From Candidatus Electrothrix communis (lineage in GTDB: Bacteria > Desulfobacterota > Desulfobulbia > Desulfobulbales > Desulfobulbaceae), in the NCBI GenBank assembly GCA_030644725.1, contig CP130629.1:1419572-1483571 (forward strand): 64,000 nucleotides of DNA, written 5' to 3'. Below, piece by piece: positions 27,109-35,076 of this stretch (its first letter is position 1; each line of letters opens with the position of its first letter). The notes under the pieces were generated by a model. The model did not search any database. It was not told the DNA's origin and saw nothing but the letters and a program-made list of their open reading frames with translations. The position numbers and the translations under genes are program-made.

Positions 27109-30100
27109 ATGCGCAGCTCTAAAAAACTTCGTTCCGAGGTCCAAAATATCCTCTCCCAAGGTCTCTCGGAGTTGGAGATAAAACTGTATCAAGACCTGCT
27201 GCTGGAGATGAGCACAGCCTGTGCTGCCGGCCTGGAAAAAAGCCGGGACTGGCTCGAAGATTCCTTTCGGAAGATAAGGCTGCGGCTCACCGGTGAGAAC
27301 ACGGAGTTCCTCCTCACCCTTGCTGAGCTTCTGATCGCCCGCAGCCTTGATCTGGTCAAAGCAATCAATATTTTAGAAGAAACCAGGAATACATTCAGCA
27401 ACCGCTATGAAACCGCCTCTTCCGAACAGGAGCAGAGAAAACATATACTGAGTTTTGCCGAGCAGCTCGGAGCCTCTCCGGCCCAACTCCGGCAAGACCG
27501 AAAAGCCTTTAAACGATGGTTTGATTTTGACGCTGTGTTGGAACGATGCAGCTCGGAGATAAAAGATACGGAATATCGGCTTGCCTTTCACCTCAACCGC
27601 ATTGCCGCTGTCACGGTGACCGCTCTAGCAGCCGGTAAGGGATCCGAGGACGAAAAAAGGGTCTGGCGGCGTCTCGATCTCGGTTCCTTTCTTGAGCAGA
27701 TGATCAGGTATCCGGGAGACCCAAGGGTCAGGAAAGCAGCCTTTCTCAGCCTTACCCGCACCGTCCGACCTCTCAACAAATCTGTTCGAGAAACAATGAC
27801 CGGCAATCATATCATCTCCTCTATTTACCGTTCAGCTATGGATCCGCAGCAGGATATATGGATCCAGTGCGAAGCCTTGGCCCTGTTGGCCCAGATTTCT
27901 TTTTTTTCCTGCCTTGAGGCCCTGACCGTCCGTCTTTCGGAAACACCGGCAGGGGACGATTTCTTTGTCCGGGCACGGGCCGTCCAAATTGCCGAGGGGC
28001 TGCTTCCCTCCCCGGCGATCATTGATTCCATCCTTGCCCTGACCGAACATGACCCGAGCCCCTTTGTCCGACAGGCAGGGGTCCGGGCCTTGGCAACCGC
28101 GATGATCAAGGAAAAATCACCTCAAACCAGAAGAAATCTGCACCAACTCCTGCACCGGTTTATCCGGCAAGACGATGCACCACAGGTACGAAGTGCCGGA
28201 ATCCTCACTATCCAGCGTTTCTTTCAAGAAAAGAATGATGCATATCTCTTTGCATCAGCATTGGCTCTGTGCAGAGAAATTCTGGAAAAAGAACAAGACC
28301 ATTTTGTGCTGCGAGTCCTGCTCCATGCTCTTGCAGAGTCAACCTATACTTTAGCCGGTACAGCAAAATTCGGGACGGCAGAAAGCCTTCTTACCGCCTT
28401 CTCCCCGATTCTTCAGCAAGTACATCAACAGAACAACGCGCTCACTGTCCGACGATGGGCTGCCCAGTGTCGGGAAAAATTATTCATCTATGCAGATAAG
28501 GAACGCTTTGCTCTGCATCAGGAAATCGCTCAACAGCTCCGGGGGCTGAGCCTCGGTAAGACACGGCGTTTGCCCCGTTCGCTGATCCCGAAAAGCAATC
28601 CAAACGCAGGAAGGATATTAGCTGTTCTGGCTCAAGAAGATGCCGGTTTCACGCTCAGACAAAATATCTTCGGCACCCATATCACACGCGGCGATGTCTC
28701 TGCCTTTAAATTTTGGCGTCTCCTGTATGAACTGCGGCATCCTTCGCCGGATAAACGACAGGCCCACGATCACACAGTCGGCAGGGTCTATCCGGGAAAC
28801 ACCCTGATCCCCAGCGGAATCATGGGTGAGCTGACCAAGACCAGGGTTCCGGGCGAACCCCTGCTTGTCTCCTCTGAAGATGGCTGGCGCAATTATCTTC
28901 CCCTGCCGGACGAAGTGGCTGCCAGTGTCTCCGGCGTGTTCAGCATATTCGGGCGACAGATAACCCGCTACTGCGCAGAGGGCATCACGACCATTACACC
29001 GCCTCGCTTTGTTCTCCGACGATGGTGGGCAGCCCTTATGCTGATGCTCCGTTTTTCTCATTATGCCGGACTTCGCAATTGGAAGGACGGGGCAGGATTT
29101 CAGCCGAATGCCTATGTACAGGCCATGAAAAAACTCGGGATCATTATATCCTACATATCCTACTATGAATACGGAGCCGTAACGAGCAACGAGCAGCTCG
29201 CCCCGGAACAAACACAGGAACAAAAAAAAGACAAAGATGAAGACCCGGCTGTGCGCAGGTTTTTCCTCCCGGTCTTTGCCCTTCCGTTTACCTTTACATA
29301 TACCCTTTCATTCTCCCTCCCCCAGCTCTCCTTTTCCACTTTTTTTGAAAAAATCGGGCGATATTCCGCCTTCAGAGAGTATTTCTTTTCTGTCTACGAA
29401 AACACACTCTATGAACTCGGCCTGTTCACAGCCGTCCTGATTTTGCTCTTTGTCGGCATCCGTTTCTATCTCAGTAAAAAAGTGCGCTCTTCCAGAAAGA
29501 AACTGGCTCTGGTGGTGGGCGGCTGGGGTACCAGAGGAAAGTCAGGAGTAGAACGACTCAAGGGGGCCTTGTTCGAAGCAATGGGCCATGGTCAGCTTTC
29601 CAAGAGCACTGGCTGTGAAGCAATGTTTATCCACGGGGATAATTTCGGTAAGGCCAAAGAGATGTTCCTTTATCGGCCCTATGATAAGGCCACCATCTGG
29701 GAGCATCATATGCTGATTCGTCTAGCCTCGAAAATGCACTCCAAGATCTTTCTCTGGGAATGCATGGGCCTAACTCCCGCCTATGTCGATATCCTCCAGC
29801 ATTGTTGGTCACAGGATGACTGCTCAACTATCACCAATACCTACCCGGATCATGAGGATATTCAAGGGCCAGCCGGATATGATATCCCCCAGGTGATGAC
29901 GGAATTCATCCCGGATAAGGCGGTCCTGTTCACCACAGAAGAACATATGCACCCTATCCTTGCCGATGGTGCGGCCCGAAGAGGAACCATCATGCACCGG
30001 GCAGGCTGGCTTGAGGCGGGTCTACTCACCGACGATGTGCTTGCCCGTTTCCCTTACCAGGAACATCCCTATAATATCGCCTTAACAATTGACCTCGCTC

Positions 30101-31488
30101 GACATCTCGGCCTTGAAAAAGACGTTGCACTCAAGGAAATGGCAGACCGGGTCATCCCGGATCTCGGAGTGCTGAAGGCCTTTCCTCCAGCCGAGATTCG
30201 GACACGTCGTTTGGAATTTGTCAACGGTATGTCAGCCAATGAGCGTTTTGCCACCCTGGGCAACTGGAAACGCATGGGCTTTGAACGGGATGCGGCAGAA
30301 GATAATCCCGAAATCATGCTCACTTCCCTGGTCAATAACCGAGCTGATCGGGTTTCCCGCTCCCAGATGTTCGCCACTGTCCTGGCCCAGGACGTCAACC
30401 CTGACCTCTACGTACTCATCGGCGGCAACTTGAGCGGTCTTGCCGGTTATATCCATGATTCCTGGCAAAAAAAACTCAGCTCCATGACTCTATGGGACGC
30501 GGAGGAGCAGGAGGGAGCGCAATCCCCGGAAAAAAAATTATTTCAGGCGGCACAATACCTCCGTATTCCGGTAAGCAGAGAGGCGGCTGAACAGCGTATC
30601 CAGGTTATGCTTGCAGCGATTCTGCCGATGGCGGACCAGGAAGGAGTAAAAGAAATCAAAGAAACTGAGGATATCAAGACATCAGAAGAATTAGAAGCTC
30701 TTCTCCAACAACAAGGGGCAGAAGCTGCCGAGGCCCTGCCTTTTATCAAGGCTGTCAGAGATCGCTGCGGAGAATTCCTTGCTTTTGCAACAAAAATCCG
30801 GCAGGATGTTTACCCAGACGTTGCTACCAGAAGTGCGCTTGACCGGGAATTCCATTTGCTCCTGAACAGCTGGTTCCAGAAAAAAATAGTGATTATTGAA
30901 GATTATCACGCCAGCGGCAATCAGGTCATCAATCGAATCTTTCAGGTGACACCTCCGGGGATGCTGAACAGGATCATGGGCATGCAGAATATCAAAGGAA
31001 CCGGCCTGGATTTTGTCTACCGCTGGCAGGCCTGGGAGACCTGTTGGACTTCTTTACAAAAACTCAAAGATAACGATCTCCGGGTGGCCGAACAGGGCCT
31101 GGGAGAACTGGTTGTTTTTCAGGAATACGGCCTGCTCTGCGAGGAGGCGGTTCTTCAGACCTTGGACGAGGTTGGGAGCAAACCAACAGCGCGGAACGAA
31201 CGTTTTCAGGCCCAGCTCTCGCTGATCCGCTCCAGGATGGAGACGACCTTGGCTCAGGTGAAAAAAGATCTCGGCGCGGTCAGGAAAACCAACAGCGCTG
31301 CTGTCATAACGGGTTGGATTGAGGCTTTTCTCGATGCAGGCGATGCAGTACGGCGCAAGAAAAAGGCCATGCAGATCTATGAGGACATGGTGACCCAACG
31401 GATCAGTCATGAACGAGCCGCCCTTGAGTTAAAGCGGATCAATAAGCGACAGAAAGGGGGTTGGCTTAAGCTGCCTTTTTTTCGTTGA
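27109..31488 (+). CDS. Giant PgsB/CapB-like amide ligase (Mur-ligase type) with HEAT-like N-terminus and membrane anchor
   Basis: ATG 27109 is taken as start; GTG 27055 is possible, and neither has a strong ribosome site. The 1459-residue product begins with about 550 residues of helical repeats (HEAT/ARM-like, for example DDFFVRARAVQIAEGLLPSP). It then has membrane segments (FFLPVFALPFTFTYTLSFSL and LFTAVLILLFVGIRFYL, about 740-820). From about 830 comes the ligase: P-loop GGWGTRGKSGVERLKGALF, CEAMFIHG, FLWECMGLTPAYVDILQ, and ITNTYPDHEDIQGPAGYDI. These correspond to CapB/PgsB motifs for ATP-dependent joining of glutamate through gamma-amide bonds. Classical CapB has about 400 residues, so this is a large fusion. 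Together with the CapC-like gene it suggests polymer synthesis at the inner membrane. The two genes are separated by the RHS and RAYT region. Confidence 0.75.
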   Translation: MRSSKKLRSEVQNILSQGLSELEIKLYQDLLLEMSTACAAGLEKSRDWLEDSFRKIRLRLTGENTEFLLTLAELLIARSLDLVKAINILEETRNTFSNRYETASSEQEQRKHILSFAEQLGASPAQLRQDRKAFKRWFDFDAVLERCSSEIKDTEYRLAFHLNRIAAVTVTALAAGKGSEDEKRVWRRLDLGSFLEQMIRYPGDPRVRKAAFLSLTRTVRPLNKSVRETMTGNHIISSIYRSAMDPQQDIWIQCEALALLAQISFFSCLEALTVRLSETPAGDDFFVRARAVQIAEGLLPSPAIIDSILALTEHDPSPFVRQAGVRALATAMIKEKSPQTRRNLHQLLHRFIRQDDAPQVRSAGILTIQRFFQEKNDAYLFASALALCREILEKEQDHFVLRVLLHALAESTYTLAGTAKFGTAESLLTAFSPILQQVHQQNNALTVRRWAAQCREKLFIYADKERFALHQEIAQQLRGLSLGKTRRLPRSLIPKSNPNAGRILAVLAQEDAGFTLRQNIFGTHITRGDVSAFKFWRLLYELRHPSPDKRQAHDHTVGRVYPGNTLIPSGIMGELTKTRVPGEPLLVSSEDGWRNYLPLPDEVAASVSGVFSIFGRQITRYCAEGITTITPPRFVLRRWWAALMLMLRFSHYAGLRNWKDGAGFQPNAYVQAMKKLGIIISYISYYEYGAVTSNEQLAPEQTQEQKKDKDEDPAVRRFFLPVFALPFTFTYTLSFSLPQLSFSTFFEKIGRYSAFREYFFSVYENTLYELGLFTAVLILLFVGIRFYLSKKVRSSRKKLALVVGGWGTRGKSGVERLKGALFEAMGHGQLSKSTGCEAMFIHGDNFGKAKEMFLYRPYDKATIWEHHMLIRLASKMHSKIFLWECMGLTPAYVDILQHCWSQDDCSTITNTYPDHEDIQGPAGYDIPQVMTEFIPDKAVLFTTEEHMHPILADGAARRGTIMHRAGWLEAGLLTDDVLARFPYQEHPYNIALTIDLARHLGLEKDVALKEMADRVIPDLGVLKAFPPAEIRTRRLEFVNGMSANERFATLGNWKRMGFERDAAEDNPEIMLTSLVNNRADRVSRSQMFATVLAQDVNPDLYVLIGGNLSGLAGYIHDSWQKKLSSMTLWDAEEQEGAQSPEKKLFQAAQYLRIPVSREAAEQRIQVMLAAILPMADQEGVKEIKETEDIKTSEELEALLQQQGAEAAEALPFIKAVRDRCGEFLAFATKIRQDVYPDVATRSALDREFHLLLNSWFQKKIVIIEDYHASGNQVINRIFQVTPPGMLNRIMGMQNIKGTGLDFVYRWQAWETCWTSLQKLKDNDLRVAEQGLGELVVFQEYGLLCEEAVLQTLDEVGSKPTARNERFQAQLSLIRSRMETTLAQVKKDLGAVRKTNSAAVITGWIEAFLDAGDAVRRKKKAMQIYEDMVTQRISHERAALELKRINKRQKGGWLKLPFFR

Positions 31489-31516
31489 ACAGAATAAAAA
31501 TGTACTGATATCTTCC

Positions 31517-31590
31517 ACCCACCGTTAACGGTGGGCTATGAGCGGTTCGTCCCTCTGGGACGTCTTGTCCCAAAGGGACATTTGCTGATA
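31517..31590. repeat. Cluster of short palindromes after the ligase gene
   Basis: CCCACCGTTAACGGTGGG, GTCCC-TCT-GGGAC and GTCCC-AAA-GGGAC follow each other within 75 bases. Composition and order resemble 12247-12358. They could also act as a bidirectional transcript end between the ligase and the diguanylate cyclase, but no U-tract is obvious. Confidence 0.6.
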
Positions 31591-31652
31591 GCTCGGTGTT
31601 TTATCGCCTGGAACCAATTGATTTGTTATATAAAAACAGCAACAGGAAGGAC

Positions 31653-32732
31653 ATGAGACCAACAGATAAAACCTTATTGGAACAGATGAAAATTCATGAG
31701 GCAGAAATATTTCACCGTAAAAAGCTGATCGATTTTTCCAAAAGGGATGCGGAGCTGCTGAAAAACTGTCAAGGGTTCATATTGGAGCGTCTCGACGGAC
31801 TTGTTACGGAATTTTATGACCACCAGATATCTTTTGACGAAGTCGCTCTGATCATCGGAGATGCGGACACCTTGCAACGACTGATAGCAGCTCAGAAAGA
31901 GTACATAATGAGTCTTTTTGACGGCACCTATGATCTTGAATATACCAACAAGAGGCTTCGTATCGGCCTGGTTCATAAACGGATAGGGGTTGAGCCGAAA
32001 TACTATCTTTCAGCAGTCAAAGTTCTGAAAGATAAGCTTTCGGAAATTATCCGGGATGAAACAAGCGAAGCGGAACTACGCGATGCCACTGTCAATGCGC
32101 TGGACAAACTGCTCTGTTTCGATATTGAGTTGGTTTTTGATACCTATATACGAAGTCTTGTTACGGTGGTGAAATCCGAAAAAGACAAATCAGAGAAATA
32201 TGCCCTCAGTCTTGAGGAAAAGGTTGCTGAACGTACCCAGGCGTTGCAGGAGCTGGCCCGAAGGGACGGCTTGACAGGTCTCTATAATCATCGTGCCTTT
32301 CTGGAATTTCTGAAACGGGATATTGCCTCAGCCCATCGAAATAACCTGCCACTTTCATTGCTCTATTTTGATGTCGATAAGTTCAAACTGATAAATGATC
32401 AAAAAGGGCATGTCATGGGAGATAAAATCTTGCAAACCATCGGCAAGATACTCTCTGAAATATCTCGTGAAGTCGATGTGCCCTGTCGCTATGGAGGCGA
32501 CGAATTCTGCGTTATTCTCTCTGGATGTACAGTCGAAGAGGCCAAAAACTTCTGTCAACGTTTACAAGAACAGTTCTCCGCTCAACATGAAGATATCACC
32601 TTGAGCATGGGTATTGCCCAGACCGGTCCGGAGATCTTTCATGATCATGATGAGTTGATAAAACGTGCTGACGAGGCGATGTATCTGGCGAAGAAAACAG
32701 GCGGTTTTCAGGTAGAAATCAGTTCCCCCTGA
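31653..32732 (+). CDS. Globin-coupled-sensor diguanylate cyclase
   Basis: The start at ATG 31653 follows AGGAAGG and removes a weak upstream extension. The first about 170 residues form a protoglobin-like sensor: helices, a proximal-His candidate in LRIGLVHKRIGVEPKYYL, and a family-typical length. A coiled linker (SLEEKVAERTQALQELAR) leads to a GGDEF domain (about 205-355). That domain has DGLTGLYNHRAF, YFDVDKFKLIND and the intact signature YGGDEF, so cyclic-di-GMP synthesis from two GTP is expected. An RxxD-type inhibitory site is not evident. Haem-based oxygen or redox control of c-di-GMP is the usual role of such proteins. It faces the chemosensory operon tail to tail, with 222 bases between that contain nothing I recognise. 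Confidence 0.88.
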   Translation: MRPTDKTLLEQMKIHEAEIFHRKKLIDFSKRDAELLKNCQGFILERLDGLVTEFYDHQISFDEVALIIGDADTLQRLIAAQKEYIMSLFDGTYDLEYTNKRLRIGLVHKRIGVEPKYYLSAVKVLKDKLSEIIRDETSEAELRDATVNALDKLLCFDIELVFDTYIRSLVTVVKSEKDKSEKYALSLEEKVAERTQALQELARRDGLTGLYNHRAFLEFLKRDIASAHRNNLPLSLLYFDVDKFKLINDQKGHVMGDKILQTIGKILSEISREVDVPCRYGGDEFCVILSGCTVEEAKNFCQRLQEQFSAQHEDITLSMGIAQTGPEIFHDHDELIKRADEAMYLAKKTGGFQVEISSP

Positions 32733-32954
32733 ACTGTGCAAGAAGAAGGGAGCACATTTACTATAATTCTGCTGTAGATGGCCCTCTCTTTGTCACCTCC
32801 TTACTGATTTTTTTGGTGATTCTGCCTTCAGAAGAAACGACAGGAGAAATGGTTACCTTTTCTTCAGTGAGTGTACCATCCTTTTTTTATTGATTAAGTG
32901 TCCATGCCATGGCTTTAGACTGAGGAGCGTATCCCACATCTTTTTATAAATTCT

Positions 32955-34610
32955 TCAAATACCGTCAACGCTGAAAGGCTTTGATGCAAGCAATTCCTTT
33001 ACCGCTTCACGCAATTCATGTTGGTGCAAAGGCTTAGTGATGTATTTACGAATCCCCATGGACAGCGCCTTTTTTTCAGAGACGCTGTCACTATGACCGG
33101 TACACATGATAATCGGCATTGATGGTTTCACTTCAAGCACTGCTTTTACCAGTTCTTTTCCAGACAATCCCGGCATCGTCTGGTCAGTAATGAGCAAATT
33201 GAAACTATTCGGCCGGGCCCGAAAGATCTCCAAGGCTTTGTTGCTGTCGGTGAACGCTTCAACGGTATATCCAGCCTGCTCCAGTCGCTTCCTGTTGATC
33301 TGGATCAGTAATTCTTCGTCATCCACCACTAAAATTTTTTCCTTACTGTTATTTTCCTTACTGTCAGATATCACTCCCCCGGATTTTTCTTTATCGAGCG
33401 GAATATTTTTCTCCGACGGTGTCTCCTTGGCCGGAAAAGAAACCGTTATAACGGTGCCCTGATCCGCCTGACTTGCGACCCTTATAAAGCCATTACTGTC
33501 CCAAGTGATACTCTGGACAACGGCAAGTCCCATCCCACGACTGCCTCTACTCTTCATCGTGTTGAAATAGGGTTCAAACATATTTTCAAAATCTTCTTCA
33601 GGTATGCTACAACCGGTGTCCCTGATACTGAGAGTAACATACTCCCCAGGTTCAGCCTGCTGATCGGCCGGGATTACTGTATTGTCTATTTTTTCTTTGT
33701 ACAGTGCAACGGATAACGTCCCTTTACCCTTGTACATAGCCTGGCTTGCGTTGGTACAGAGATTAACCACAACCTGATGAATATTCATTGGATTCGCCAG
33801 GATTGATCCGGATTTCGGATCAATGTCTTCCACAATGGTGAGAGTTTTCGGCAGGGTTGTACGCAACAGCTTCATGGCCTCTTCGACAACAAAGTGGGGC
33901 TGGAATAACTCTTTAGTTACGTTACTCTTATTACTATAGGAAAGAATTTGTTTAACTAGGTGAGCGGCACGATTCGTCGCTGTAATAACCTGCTGTGCAT
34001 ATTCCGTCACCTCACTGTCAGAGGACTTAGTGATAATGATCAGCTCGGCAAAACCCAGAATTGCAGAGAGGATATTATTAAAATCATGGGCAATGCCGCC
34101 AGCCAGTCTGCCGATGGCTTCCATTTTCCGAGCTCGCTGAAGCTGCTGCTCACTTTCCTTCAGTTCCTGGGTACGCTCATTGACAACATCTTCCAGATGC
34201 TCCTGCATTCTGTACAGCTGCAGATGATTTTTGACCCTAGCCAGCACCTCAACCTCTTCAAAGGGTTTTATAATATAATCCAGGCCGCCGACTGCAAAGC
34301 CTTTAAGTCGATCTTCCAATGAGCTGAGAGCACTGATAAAAATTACGGGAATATTACAGGTCCTTTCATCAGCCTTTAGACGGCGACAGACTTCAAAGCC
34401 ATCCATGTCGGGCATTTTGATATCAAGAAGGATCAGGTCGGGCAATCGCTTTTTCACTGCGGCAAGGGCGAGTTCTCCATCGGATGCAGGTCGAACCTGA
34501 TAGCCCTGTGCTGTCAAAAAACTCACCAGCAATTGTAAATTTTCAGGAACATCATCCACAATAAGTATTTCGCCAGACGTATTATCTTTCACCTTTTTCA
34601 TATTATTCAA
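32955..34610 (-). CDS. Receiver - histidine kinase - receiver hybrid signalling protein
   Basis: The 551-residue cytoplasmic protein has a receiver (residues 14-130, with LILLDIKMPDMDGFE) and a coiled coil. A HisKA domain with phospho-accepting His in GGIAHDFNNILSAILGFAEL and an HATPase domain (NLCTNASQAM, DTGCSIPEEDF, GMGLAVVQSI) follow. A second receiver (about 425-545, NLLITDQTMPGLSG) ends the protein. The N-box/H-box type (HDFNN) is that of NtrB-like kinases. It is the last gene of the minus-strand chemosensory operon, 76 bases after a CheY-like gene. The N-terminal receiver may let other kinases of the operon control this one. Confidence 0.9.
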   Translation of the reverse strand: MNNMKKVKDNTSGEILIVDDVPENLQLLVSFLTAQGYQVRPASDGELALAAVKKRLPDLILLDIKMPDMDGFEVCRRLKADERTCNIPVIFISALSSLEDRLKGFAVGGLDYIIKPFEEVEVLARVKNHLQLYRMQEHLEDVVNERTQELKESEQQLQRARKMEAIGRLAGGIAHDFNNILSAILGFAELIIITKSSDSEVTEYAQQVITATNRAAHLVKQILSYSNKSNVTKELFQPHFVVEEAMKLLRTTLPKTLTIVEDIDPKSGSILANPMNIHQVVVNLCTNASQAMYKGKGTLSVALYKEKIDNTVIPADQQAEPGEYVTLSIRDTGCSIPEEDFENMFEPYFNTMKSRGSRGMGLAVVQSITWDSNGFIRVASQADQGTVITVSFPAKETPSEKNIPLDKEKSGGVISDSKENNSKEKILVVDDEELLIQINRKRLEQAGYTVEAFTDSNKALEIFRARPNSFNLLITDQTMPGLSGKELVKAVLEVKPSMPIIMCTGHSDSVSEKKALSMGIRKYITKPLHQHELREAVKELLASKPFSVDGI

Positions 34611-34686
34611 GCCCGTTAGGTGATTTTCATTTTTTATCCCGATCCGCTAGACCGGGTATTGTATTTTATGGCGTTGTACAATCTCT

Positions 34687-35046
34687 TCAACCCATAAGTT
34701 TCTCTATCAACCTATTGAGGTCCTCAGCAGCAATCGGCTTGGACAAAAATCCCAAAGCACCTATCTTGCCTGCCTCACGTATATGTTCAATTTTGCGATC
34801 CGCAGAGCAGACAACCATCTTGGCTGTGGGATCTGTCGTCAGAATCTCCCTGATTAAATCCATGCCGTCCATATCAGGCATCAGCAGGTCGGTTACAACC
34901 AGATCGGGCTTTTCTTTTTTAAAGATTTCAACGGCCTCCTGGCCGCCTCCGGCCTCCACCACCAGATACCCCTCATTTTCCACAGTCTGTCGATGAATAG
35001 TGCGGGTAAATAATGAATCGTCAACAATCAATATTTTCATAGTCAT
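34687..35046 (-). CDS. CheY-like single-domain response regulator
   Basis: The start is ATG 35046, with AAGG 6 bases upstream. ATG 35040 is also possible. The 119-residue product is a stand-alone receiver: acidic pair in LIVDDSLFTR, phosphorylatable Asp in LVVTDLLMPDMDG, switch Ser in VVCSADRK, Lys in FLSKPI. It follows cheA by 30 bases and is a likely direct phosphate acceptor of it. Confidence 0.92.
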   Translation of the reverse strand: MTMKILIVDDSLFTRTIHRQTVENEGYLVVEAGGGQEAVEIFKKEKPDLVVTDLLMPDMDGMDLIREILTTDPTAKMVVCSADRKIEHIREAGKIGALGFLSKPIAAEDLNRLIEKLMG

Positions 35047-35076
35047 CAAAGGCCTTTTCCCCCTCGCAACGTCCTT

